Origin: Rhizobium sp. RM
Lineage (GTDB): Bacteria; Pseudomonadota; Alphaproteobacteria; Rhizobiales; Rhizobiaceae
Assembly (NCBI RefSeq): GCF_013390595.1
Contig: NZ_JACAWV010000008.1
Coordinates: 824,758 to 888,757 of the forward strand
Direction: 5' to 3'
DNA: 64,000 nt
Shown: positions 26,093 to 33,735 of the stretch, piece after piece
How the letters are laid out: the number at the start of each line of letters is the position of its first letter
Position numbering within the stretch: position 1 is the stretch's first letter
The notes under the pieces: generated by a model
The model's input: the letters and a program-made list of their open reading frames with translations, nothing else
What the model was told of the DNA's origin: nothing
Database searches by the model: none
Translations under genes and position numbers: made by a program

Positions 26093-26524
26093 ATGACAAT
26101 CACAGACAAGGACCGCGCGCTTCTGGCGCTTTTGTCCGAGAATGCCCGCATGCCAGTTGCCGAATTGGCGCGCAAACTTGGCCTTTCACGCACGACTGTG
26201 CAGGCCCGGATAGAGCGGTTGGAGACGGACGGCGTGATCGCCGGATATGGTCTGAGGTTTTCGGAAAGCTATCTGTCCGGACTGGTTCGCGCCCACGTGC
26301 TGATTACCATTGCACCCAAGGCCTTGCCGGCCGTCACCGCCTCGCTTTCGGCAATCCGGGAGGTCACGACACTGCATTCGGTCGGCGGAAGTTTTGACCT
26401 CATCGCCATCCTGGCCGCGCCATCCATCGCCGATCTCGATCAACTGATCGATCGGATCGGTGCCCTTGAGGGCGTGGAACGTACATTGTCGTCGATTATC
26501 CTCTCGACGCGGATTTCACGCTAA
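26093..26524 (+). CDS. Lrp/AsnC family transcriptional regulator
   Basis: 143 residues from ATG 26093; AGGA about nine bases upstream. An N-terminal helix-turn-helix (DRALLALLSENARMPVAELARKLGLSRTTVQARIERLE) is followed by a RAM ligand-binding domain with the conserved VGGSFDLIAIL segment. It is divergent from the saccharopine dehydrogenase-like gene across 127 bases and probably regulates it in response to lysine or a related amino acid. Its 3' end overlaps the HxlR gene on the other strand by nine bases. Confidence 0.88.
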   Translation: MTITDKDRALLALLSENARMPVAELARKLGLSRTTVQARIERLETDGVIAGYGLRFSESYLSGLVRAHVLITIAPKALPAVTASLSAIREVTTLHSVGGSFDLIAILAAPSIADLDQLIDRIGALEGVERTLSSIILSTRISR

Positions 26525-26893
26525 CGCTCGCTCATTGGCCGCATCATAGGCTTTTTGGGCCGCCATCACAGCTTCGATATTGCCCTCTGCCCAATGCGCA
26601 AGGGCGGCGACCGTATCGGTCAGCGTGCGTCCAAGGGGCGTCAGCGAATATTCGACGGTTACCGGAACTGTTGGAAAAGCCTGCCGCACGATCAGACCGT
26701 CGCGCTCAAGCTTCTTCAAGGTTTGAGACAGGACCTTCTGGGAAATGCCTTTGATTTCACGCCGCAGCAGATTGAAGCGCACGGCCTCCACCCGCAGACG
26801 GTCGAGGATGAGAAGTGCCCATTTGTCTGCAAGCCTGTCCAGCACCATGCGTGTCGGGCAGCGGTCTTCATATACGTCATAGGGGTAGTTCAT
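26516..26893 (-). CDS. HxlR-type winged-helix regulator
   Basis: 125 residues. The HxlR family signature is clear: a near-N-terminal Cys (EDRCPTRMVLDRLADKWALLILDRL) followed by RFNLLRREIKGISQKVLSQTLKKLERDGLI. In relatives such as YodB/QorR, this Cys senses quinones, diamide or hypochlorite. It is divergent from the NmrA-like reductase gene at 27040, a frequent pairing (qorR-qorB-like), so it likely represses that gene and is released by electrophiles. Confidence 0.9.
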   Translation of the reverse strand: MNYPYDVYEDRCPTRMVLDRLADKWALLILDRLRVEAVRFNLLRREIKGISQKVLSQTLKKLERDGLIVRQAFPTVPVTVEYSLTPLGRTLTDTVAALAHWAEGNIEAVMAAQKAYDAANERALA

Positions 26894-27000
26894 CGTGTCC
26901 CTTTCGCCCTGACAATTGTGACTGCCGGGTTTCCTGCAGGTTACCAGATAACCGAAAAGTGCTCTCTTTTAGCGATTTCCAATCCGCAGTATGTATTTTC

Positions 27001-27017
27001 TGGAAACATGGTTTCCA
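27001..27017. promoter_or_regulatory. Palindromic operator candidate for HxlR regulator
   Basis: TGGAAAC-ATG-GTTTCCA has perfect seven-base arms, 22 bases before the reductase start and inside the divergent HxlR/reductase spacer. Outer GTAT (26989 region) and ATAC (27032 region) extend the symmetry. Repressor binding here would block the reductase promoter. Confidence 0.55.
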
Positions 27018-27039
27018 TAAGATACTAAGGAGATTTGGA

Positions 27040-27879
27040 ATGACAGGCAAGATACTCGTGCTCGGTGCGACCGGGACGGTCGGGACTCCTCTGGTGAAAG
27101 CGCTGGTGAACAAGGGCGAAAGCGTCAAGGCTGCGTCACGCAGCGGCAAGGCTGTGGAAGGGGCAGAGGGCGTTCGCTTCGATTACGCTGACACCTCAAC
27201 CTTCGCGGATGCCTTTGATGGCGTTGACAGGCTTTATCTCTTGCTATCAACCGGCCATGTCGATGTTCTTGGCGCATTGTCGCCTGTCGTCGACGAGGCG
27301 ATCCGCCGCAAGATCAAGATCGTTTTCATGAGTGTCTTCGGTGTCGATGCCGACGATTCCATTCCGTATCGCCAGGTAGAGCTGAAAATCATCGCCTCCG
27401 GGATTCCCCACGTCATTCTTCGTCCCAACTGGTTTGCTGACAATTTTCATACCTTCTGGAAGGCAGGCATCGATCACGGGCAGGTTGCTGTTCCTGCCGG
27501 CAATGGAAAGTCGAGCTTTATCGATGTCCGCGATATCGCCGACAGTGCCGCCGCAGCGCTGACCTCGACAGCCTTCGATGGCAAGGCATTCAATCTGACT
27601 GGCCCGGAGGCGCTGGGTTACGCCGATGCTGCAGCAATCATCGAAAAGGCAATCGGCAGGCCGGTTGCCTACAATGCCGTTTCGGATGAAGCCTTTATCG
27701 GCATCCTGACAGGTGCAGGCGTGCCGCAGGATTACGCGGCTTTCCTTGCGTCGATCTTTTACCCGGTGCGTGAAGGCTGGACGTCAGCGGTGACCGGCGA
27801 CGTGCAAACGCTGACGGGCAAGGCACCGCGTTCTCTCGAAATCTATGTGGCCGATCACTTGGACGCGTTGAAAGGCTGA
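27040..27879 (+). CDS. NmrA-like NAD(P)-binding reductase
   Basis: 279 residues from ATG 27040, with AAGGAG upstream. An N-terminal Rossmann fold (ILVLGATGTVGTPLVKALV) belongs to the atypical SDR/NmrA/QorB group, many of which are NADPH-dependent quinone reductases or redox sensors. Conserved RPNWFADNF and SFIDVRDIADSAAAAL segments are seen. There is no catalytic YxxxK, as usual for this group. The divergent HxlR regulator suggests induction by electrophiles. It ends 35 bases before the convergent hydrolase gene. Confidence 0.87.
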   Translation: MTGKILVLGATGTVGTPLVKALVNKGESVKAASRSGKAVEGAEGVRFDYADTSTFADAFDGVDRLYLLLSTGHVDVLGALSPVVDEAIRRKIKIVFMSVFGVDADDSIPYRQVELKIIASGIPHVILRPNWFADNFHTFWKAGIDHGQVAVPAGNGKSSFIDVRDIADSAAAALTSTAFDGKAFNLTGPEALGYADAAAIIEKAIGRPVAYNAVSDEAFIGILTGAGVPQDYAAFLASIFYPVREGWTSAVTGDVQTLTGKAPRSLEIYVADHLDALKG

Positions 27880-27913
27880 AGGGCGTAAAACCCGTCGCGG
27901 CCTCCACCGCCGT

Positions 27914-29581
27914 CTAGGTTGGATCAGTCGAGCCGCGACGGGCCTTGAAGAACATTTTCAGTCGCTGGATATCGTCCGCGTTCCACCCCGCTGGTTGCGT
28001 CACTTCCATCCAGGCGTCGATATAATGCTCCGGCGCATAGACATGTCCGTAACCCATGGGTGCCGTGGTGGCGGAGGCGACATCGAGCCCGAGTTGCAGC
28101 AGCGTCACGACAGGGAACCAACGGAAGGAAGAGGAAACATCCGGACCGTGGTGGACCATCCATTCCGGACGGCGATAGAGAGACGAAGCCTCGAAAAAGG
28201 TGATGGGGTCGCTTGCATATTGCAGGTAAACGATCCGCATCGGCCCCCACGCTGCGTCAGGCATGTGCGCATTGGTATACTGATTGGCGAAGCGGATGAC
28301 GGACGAATCTCGGAACCGTGGCAGCCATTCCGGTGAGCCTGCGACCCTGCCATTGGTTGCCATGCGCCAGGTGGGACTGGAGAAGGGTGGACCACTCCAA
28401 AGCGCACCCTGGAAGGGATCTGAGAGCACATCGTAAAGATCAGAGGATTTCTGCGAATTAAGCGAACCGAGGCTCAGACCATGCAGGTAAAGCTTCGGAC
28501 GCGTCTCTTTCGGTAACGTTGTCCAGTACCCATAAACGGCATGAAACAGGGCGCGGGCGGTTTCAACGCCGTAGTTGGGTTCTGTCAGAAGCGCGATCCA
28601 GCTCGACAGATAAGAGTATTGTACGGCAACGCTGGCGATGTCGCCATCGTGCAGATATTCGACAGTGTCGAGCCCTTCAGGATCGATCCACCCCGTGCCG
28701 GTCGGAATGACGATGAGCAAGACCTTTCGTTCGAAGCCGCCAACCCGTTTCAGCTCTTCCAGCGCCAATGCCGCTCTCGCCTCGGGTGTTTCTGCTGAGT
28801 TGAGGCCGGCATAAACACGTAACGGTTCCTTGGCGCCGCGCCCGGTAAAACCGGAAATATTGCCGGCATCAGGCCCACTAGCGACGAATTCACGTCCGCG
28901 TCGGCCAAGCGATTCCCATGTCATTCGCGAAGCGCTGCTGCCTGTCTTGTTCGGGTCCTCGGGGCGCGGCACGTCCGGTTCGATCAACGAATCCACTTGT
29001 TTGAGCGAGGAATCCGCGAAACGCAGGCCGATATCGAAAATCAGACCATTCAGAAGCATCCATGACAGAACCACCGCAACGGTAATGCCGATGACATTGG
29101 CGAGGCGTTGCGGCAGGAAGTGACGGCTGCGCGACGCAAAGAAGCGTCGCACCAGTTGAAAAAGCCGCCCCAGGAGGATGAGGACGGTTGCGACAGCAAG
29201 GGCAATCAGACCTGTTTTAGTGGGGTGCGCACTTGGTAGCGGATCGAGCTCCATCAGCACACGAATGGAGTTTTGCCAATTTGCCGCCTGCCACAGGAAG
29301 ACGCAGGCCATGATAAGCCCCGCCAGAAACAGTAGAAAGTTTATGCAGCGTTTGTTGCCACGTGAAGGTTCCGGCAGTTCCAGATAGGCCCAGACAGCAT
29401 GCAGGCATACGCCGATGAGGTAGCCGATCGCAAAGGAGAAACCGCACAACACGCCTTGCATCATCCAGCTTCGCGGCAGGAGGGAAGGGGTGAGTGATGC
29501 GCAGAACAGCACAGTGCCGATCACGATCCCGGTTGCCGACAGACCTGCAAACAACCGTGCAATCCATTGTTTCATGGACAT
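27914..29581 (-). CDS. Membrane alpha/beta hydrolase (Abhydrolase_9 type)
   Basis: 555 residues from ATG 29581. The N-terminal 180 residues contain about four or five membrane helices (FAGLSATGIVIGTVLFCASL onward). The C-terminal two thirds is an alpha/beta hydrolase with nucleophile elbow GLSLGS, a later SDPITFF Asp region and a C-terminal GHVYAPEHYIDAW His region. It fits the paired Pfam families for the N-terminal membrane part and Abhydrolase_9. Substrate unknown; lipid or ester hydrolysis at the membrane is possible. It is monocistronic. Confidence 0.85.
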   Translation of the reverse strand: MSMKQWIARLFAGLSATGIVIGTVLFCASLTPSLLPRSWMMQGVLCGFSFAIGYLIGVCLHAVWAYLELPEPSRGNKRCINFLLFLAGLIMACVFLWQAANWQNSIRVLMELDPLPSAHPTKTGLIALAVATVLILLGRLFQLVRRFFASRSRHFLPQRLANVIGITVAVVLSWMLLNGLIFDIGLRFADSSLKQVDSLIEPDVPRPEDPNKTGSSASRMTWESLGRRGREFVASGPDAGNISGFTGRGAKEPLRVYAGLNSAETPEARAALALEELKRVGGFERKVLLIVIPTGTGWIDPEGLDTVEYLHDGDIASVAVQYSYLSSWIALLTEPNYGVETARALFHAVYGYWTTLPKETRPKLYLHGLSLGSLNSQKSSDLYDVLSDPFQGALWSGPPFSSPTWRMATNGRVAGSPEWLPRFRDSSVIRFANQYTNAHMPDAAWGPMRIVYLQYASDPITFFEASSLYRRPEWMVHHGPDVSSSFRWFPVVTLLQLGLDVASATTAPMGYGHVYAPEHYIDAWMEVTQPAGWNADDIQRLKMFFKARRGSTDPT

Positions 29582-29951
29582 TATTTCCCCTTGTCGCCGC
29601 ACCATCGTCCGGGAGTGTAGTATGCCTCACACGCCTGTGCAAACGCCCTTGCGAGATAAAATTCACAAACAAGGAAAATAATCCTATATTGGATTTTCAG
29701 CTCTGCTTGCTTTGCTTCCACACGATTGGGCTAACACGTGGAAACAGGAAGCCACGTAACGACGGGGATCAAAAGCGTCGCTGTTTCTAACGGTGTCCTA
29801 GTCTTTTTTCGGGGGGATTGCGGTAAGCGAATAAGAAATCAGAGCCACGCGCAGCGGTATAATGAACGCGATCATTTTGATGATCTTTTCCCCGACAGGC
29901 CTGTCGGGGATGGTGTCAAAACAAGGCTTTTTCTGGAAGCCTGGACTGTCT
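29582..29951. other. Intergenic region with dyads; no gene supported
   Basis: About 370 bases. It holds the promoter of the hydrolase gene, a perfect 20-base palindrome (29890-29909, arms CCCCGACAGG / CCTGTCGGGG) and the terminator of the small gene to the right. No reading frame here has a convincing ribosome site. Confidence 0.5.
29924..29942 (-). terminator. Intrinsic terminator of the 35-aa gene
   Basis: On the minus strand: AGGCTT, a seven-base loop, AAGCCT, then TGTTTT. It begins nine bases after the stop of the small ORF at 29952. Confidence 0.6.
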
Positions 29952-30059
29952 TTATTTCTTCGGCGTCTGGGCAGGTTTTTGCTGAGAGCCGGTCTCGCGC
30001 ATTTGGCGCCATTCGTTTTCAAGACGGTCGTAAACTGTCTGGGGGACTGTCGCTGTCAT
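29952..30059 (-). CDS. Very small protein gene (35 aa)
   Basis: Minus-strand ORF from ATG 30059 to TAA 29952. A canonical AGGAGG sits nine bases before the ATG and an intrinsic terminator follows nine bases after the stop. The product starts MTATVPQTVYDRLENEWRQM and ends in a Gln/Lys/Pro-rich tail (SQQKPAQTPKK). It is charged and soluble, probably one helix. I recognise no family. Its real-gene signals (ribosome site, terminator, compact size) are better than those of any other ORF in this 800-base gap. Confidence 0.5.
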   Translation of the reverse strand: MTATVPQTVYDRLENEWRQMRETGSQQKPAQTPKK

Positions 30060-30400
30060 GGTGGCATTCCTCCTAATGGGTTAACGCTGCAGAATTGCGC
30101 GATAAATCGAGATAGCGCGCTAAGGTTCCGTTATTCAAGGAATTTTTTACCCCGAAACTTCGATCTGAGGATTAAAATCGATTAAGATTTTTTCAAATCG
30201 ATTTAGTCCTGACAACGATCATGTGGAAAAACGGGGTGTTACGATACTGGCGATTTTCAGGGGTTGGAAATGGGATTCGGTTTGCCCGATTCTTCGTCAG
30301 GACCACATGCAGGCTATGCATTGAACCCGAGTGAACCAGATGATAACCCGTCTCCACGGCCCGAATGGCCGCGTTTGAATTTTGCATGACAGGTGACACC
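30060..30400. other. Intergenic region; promoter area
   Basis: About 340 AT-rich bases upstream of both the 35-aa gene (minus) and the Dabb gene (plus). Two copies of the palindrome AATCGATT (30176-30183 and 30196-30203) lie 20 bases apart, about two helical turns, and could be operator half-sites. No coding frame is supported. Confidence 0.45.
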
Positions 30401-30709
30401 GTGATCCGCCATATCGTCTTTTTCACCGTTCCTGAGGAAAACCGCGACGCCGTGCGCAAGGGGCTGTCGGGCCTCACTGCCATACCGCATGCGCTGAAGT
30501 TGGAAATCGGTGAGAACGTCAAGAAGGACCAGTGGGGAAACTCGGTCGACTTCATCGTCTACGGGGAGTTCGAGAGCGAGGAGGCACTCGCCGCTTACAA
30601 GGCAGATCCCGCTTATGATCTTTCGACGCGGACGGTAAAGCCTTTGCGCGACACTCGCGTCGCAGCCGATTTCAACAGCGACACCGCAGTCAAGCAGCCA
30701 ATCCGCTGA
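30401..30709 (+). CDS. Dabb (stress-responsive A/B barrel) domain protein
   Basis: 102 residues from GTG 30401, with AGGTGA four bases upstream; ATG 30386 is an alternative. The sequence VIRHIVFFTVPEENRDAVRKGL and VDFIVYGEFESEEALAAYKADPAY are hallmarks of the dimeric alpha-beta barrel Dabb fold. These proteins include plant stress proteins and small enzymes; no specific function can be given. It converges loosely with the MFS gene at 30911. Confidence 0.85.
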   Translation: MIRHIVFFTVPEENRDAVRKGLSGLTAIPHALKLEIGENVKKDQWGNSVDFIVYGEFESEEALAAYKADPAYDLSTRTVKPLRDTRVAADFNSDTAVKQPIR

Positions 30710-30910
30710 ACGACCGGACCTGAATCGGTTTCTGAAGATGCGGAATCGTTTTGTGAGGCGTTGCCTCCAAGTGATTCCAGCGATTCAGAATTTTTTGCAC
30801 TCAGTCGCTCTGGCTGGCGCGGGCTGTCCGCGCCATTGCCCAGATCATAGATCAAAACGGTTATTCAAGTCTGAACGTGCTGACCAGCTCGTGGCCGCGC
30901 GTGATTTTGC

Positions 30911-32113
30911 TCAACGCGACGATTTACGGACTGTCTTCCACAGAGCTGCGAGAAGCATGATCGAGACAAACAACAACGCGCTTGCCACGGTGAGTGCCAG
31001 GGTTGGTCCACCTCGCTCCAGCACAGCCGTGAAGAAAAGTGGTGCGGCGGCAATTGCCAGGTTTTGCGGTAGTGAAATCCTTGCGGCTTGAAGGCCGTAT
31101 TCCTGCGGCGAAAACACCGCAAGCGGCAGCACCGCCCGGCTCACTGCGACCACTCCGCCACCAAAGCCGAAGAGAACTGTAAAGACAGTGAAAGCCGCCG
31201 TCGATGGACCGAGGGCAAGCAGTAGCAGCAGCGAGGCCAGGAACAGGATGCTGCCGGCCATCCCGGTGAAGAAGGGATTGCCGCGCTTTCCCAACAGAAA
31301 ATCGAGACCGCGTGCGGAAATGGCGAAGACCCCGCGTGCCGAGGCAAGCTGCAACGCAAGCGCAGAGGATGCTCCCATTGCCAAAAGCAGCGATGGCACG
31401 AGAGGCGACAGTCCGAAGCTGGTGAAGGCGCTGATTGTCGTCATTGCGGCCAGAAGCAAAAAGGCATGCTGCCGTGCGTCGGTTGTTGCAGCGGCAGGCG
31501 TCGTCGTCTGGGATGGCGGAGAGGCCGCAGGCAGGCGTTCCCCCGGCAAGGCGAAAATGTAAAGCGGAACCATGACGAAGAGCTGCAGGCCGGCGAAGAT
31601 CACCAGCGTGCCGCGCCAGCCGAAGTGGTGCTCGCCATAGGCGGTGATCGGCAGAAAGATGGTTGCGGAAAGCCCGGTGAAGATCATTAACAGCGAGATC
31701 ATCCGACCGCCGTCTGCGCCGATGCGTTCGACCATCGCCGTGTTGGCCGACGTCGAAAGACCGCATGCTCCGGCAAATCCCATCACGGTCCATGCAAGGC
31801 AATAGCTAAGAAAGCCATTCGAACAGGCGAGGATGCCGAGGCCCACGGGAAACAGCAGCGATCCAGTAACAAGCACGGGGCGGGCGCCGTACCGGGTGAG
31901 CGCGCGTCCAAGTGCGGGGCCACAAAAGGCGCTGACCGCCATCATAACCGTCAAGCCGGCAAAGACGAGTTCCTTAGCAAGACCGAGATCGCGACCGATG
32001 GGTGTGCCCAGCAACGCAAGAGATTCAAAGCACGCACCCCAGCCAATGATCTGGCCGATGGCAAGCACAGCGATAAGTCGCACGCGACGCACGGGAATTG
32101 CGGGTTCTGACAT
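30911..32113 (-). CDS. MFS transporter
   Basis: 400 residues, about 12 membrane helices. The loop after helix 2 reads GPALGRALTRYGARPVL, a variant of the MFS A motif. A central cytoplasmic loop is Pro/Thr/Ala-rich. It resembles the YbfB/arabinose-efflux-like permeases often found in rhizobia. The substrate is unknown. It is a single gene without a flanking regulator. The start ATG 32113 lacks a strong Shine-Dalgarno. Confidence 0.85.
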   Translation of the reverse strand: MSEPAIPVRRVRLIAVLAIGQIIGWGACFESLALLGTPIGRDLGLAKELVFAGLTVMMAVSAFCGPALGRALTRYGARPVLVTGSLLFPVGLGILACSNGFLSYCLAWTVMGFAGACGLSTSANTAMVERIGADGGRMISLLMIFTGLSATIFLPITAYGEHHFGWRGTLVIFAGLQLFVMVPLYIFALPGERLPAASPPSQTTTPAAATTDARQHAFLLLAAMTTISAFTSFGLSPLVPSLLLAMGASSALALQLASARGVFAISARGLDFLLGKRGNPFFTGMAGSILFLASLLLLLALGPSTAAFTVFTVLFGFGGGVVAVSRAVLPLAVFSPQEYGLQAARISLPQNLAIAAAPLFFTAVLERGGPTLALTVASALLFVSIMLLAALWKTVRKSSR

Positions 32114-32711
32114 GGCAGGATGCAGATGCTGATTCTGAAACGGAAATGAAGCTTTTGGTAGCAGCGCGCCCTGACATCAACAACCACAATCAGACGAGCC
32201 TGCAAGTTAAGGGTGTGCGAATGTCTCAATCGTTTGATGAGACCCAGCCAACGCACAGATTTCCGCGCTTCATGGGATCACATTTTTGTGGGCCTTCTTT
32301 CCTTTGGTCACATGAGGTGGAATCAGCTGTGACAGCGAGCGGTGGCTTGGCCGTCAAAAGCCCTGAAAACCAATGGGAAAAGGCCGGGAATCGACAATCT
32401 TGGGTCAGTTCGGTCGCGACGATGTCCATTGAGGTGGAAGATTGCGTCATTGGCCGGACACGGTTGGGCGACCTCTAAAGGCAAGCGGTGCAGAAATATG
32501 ATCGAAAGCGGGATGGATCGGCGCTCTTGCAGCCTTTTTCGGCTGTCTTCCAGCCGTTGCGGCCAGATTTGCGGAGGTGTGTAACCCCTCGCTTTTTCCC
32601 CGCCTTGCCGATGGAAAAGCTGGCATTCATTTGCCATTCAGACGCTTTACGCTACATATTCAGTCACAATACGATTTGACACGCACCCTGTCTTGTTTGG
32701 AAGTTTGTGCA
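32114..32711. other. 598-base intergenic region upstream of feuN; no gene supported
   Basis: Divergent spacer between the MFS gene and feuN. Open frames occur on both strands, but none has a recognisable product or ribosome site and the frames overlap one another. It is expected to carry the feuNPQ promoter. Confidence 0.45.
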
Positions 32712-32966
32712 ATGGCATCACCTCTCATCATCGCGACGCTTGCAGCCGGGCTCTCCGGTTTCACGGCGCCCGAGGCTGATCTGCAGGGCCGTTACACACT
32801 TGCTGCGAGCGATTGCAGTGCGGCCGTATCCCGCGTGGTCCGCGAAACTGGCGGACAGCTCCTTTCGGTTTACCCCTCCAATGACGGTCAGTCCTGTGTC
32901 GTGACGGTACTCGTTCAGGGCAATGGCGAACGTCCGCGCAAGGTTACGATGCGCGTTCCGATGTAG
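32712..32966 (+). CDS. feuN: FeuN-like small periplasmic modulator
   Basis: 84 residues from ATG 32712, with GGAAG eight bases upstream. A short hydrophobic N-terminus (MASPLIIATLAAGLSGFTA) looks like a signal peptide. The mature part has two Cys (35 and 62) that could form a disulfide, and a beta-rich end (SCVVTVLVQGNGERPRKVTMRV). In Sinorhizobium meliloti, the small gene next to feuPQ, feuN, encodes a periplasmic inhibitor of the FeuQ sensor. Size, export signal and position directly before feuP support the name. Direct sequence comparison was not possible. Confidence 0.7.
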   Translation: MASPLIIATLAAGLSGFTAPEADLQGRYTLAASDCSAAVSRVVRETGGQLLSVYPSNDGQSCVVTVLVQGNGERPRKVTMRVPM

Positions 32967-33063
32967 CCTTGCTCGCGGCATCAAAATATCGGAAAACAAC
33001 CCTTATCAATACAAGAAGACCGAAGCACGAAAACAGGCTGCGGCGGACAGGAAAGGGCGGATC

Positions 33064-33735
33064 ATGCGCATTCTCGTTGTCGAGGACGATGCAAACCTCA
33101 ATCGCCAGTTGACCGATGCTTTGAAAGAAGCCGGTTATGTTGTCGATCAGGCATTCGATGGCGAAGAAGGCCATTATCTCGGCGACACGGAGCCTTATGA
33201 TGCCATCGTGCTCGATATCGGTCTACCGCAGATGGATGGTATCACCGTTGTGGAGAAATGGCGCGCTGCCGGCAAGGCCATGCCGGTCCTGATCCTCACG
33301 GCGCGCGATCGCTGGAGCGACAAGGTGGCCGGCATTGATGCGGGTGCCGACGACTACGTGACGAAGCCGTTCCATGTGGAAGAGGTTCTGGCGCGTGTTC
33401 GTGCCCTCATTCGCCGTGCTGCCGGTCATGCGTCATCCGAACTGGTCTGTGGCCCCGTGCGGCTTGATACGAAGTCGTCAAAGGCAACAGTCAACGGAAC
33501 GACGCTGAAACTGACGTCGCACGAATTCCGACTGCTCTCCTATCTCATGCATCACATGGGTGAGGTCGTGTCTCGGACGGAACTGGTCGAACACATGTAC
33601 GATCAGGATTTCGATCGCGATTCCAACACGATCGAGGTCTTCGTTGGACGCCTGCGTAAAAAGCTCGGCGTCGACCTGATCGAGACGATCCGTGGTCTTG
33701 GTTATCGGATGCAAGCGCCCGCAGATGCGAAGTAA
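33064..33735 (+). CDS. feuP: OmpR-family response regulator FeuP
   Basis: 223 residues from ATG 33064, with an AGGAAAGGG region upstream. Receiver domain with acidic pocket VEDD, phospho-Asp51 and Lys in TKPF, followed by an OmpR-type winged helix (HEFRLLSYLMHHMGEVVSRTELVEHMY...IEVFVGRLRKKLG). The segment FDGEEGHYLGDTEPYDA agrees with FeuP as I remember it. In S. meliloti, FeuP activates ndvA for cyclic glucan export under low osmolarity and is needed for symbiosis. It overlaps feuQ by 11 bases. Confidence 0.85.
   Translation: MRILVVEDDANLNRQLTDALKEAGYVVDQAFDGEEGHYLGDTEPYDAIVLDIGLPQMDGITVVEKWRAAGKAMPVLILTARDRWSDKVAGIDAGADDYVTKPFHVEEVLARVRALIRRAAGHASSELVCGPVRLDTKSSKATVNGTTLKLTSHEFRLLSYLMHHMGEVVSRTELVEHMYDQDFDRDSNTIEVFVGRLRKKLGVDLIETIRGLGYRMQAPADAK

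Noticed and set aside
27891..27946. Inverted repeat CCCGTCGCGGC / GCCGCGACGGG between convergent genes as terminator
   Set aside because: The loop is over 30 bases, one arm lies inside the hydrolase coding region and there is no U run on either side.
32098..32478. 126-codon plus-strand ORF upstream of feuN
   Set aside because: It starts inside the MFS gene, has no Shine-Dalgarno and unusual composition, and overlaps a similar-length frame on the opposite strand.
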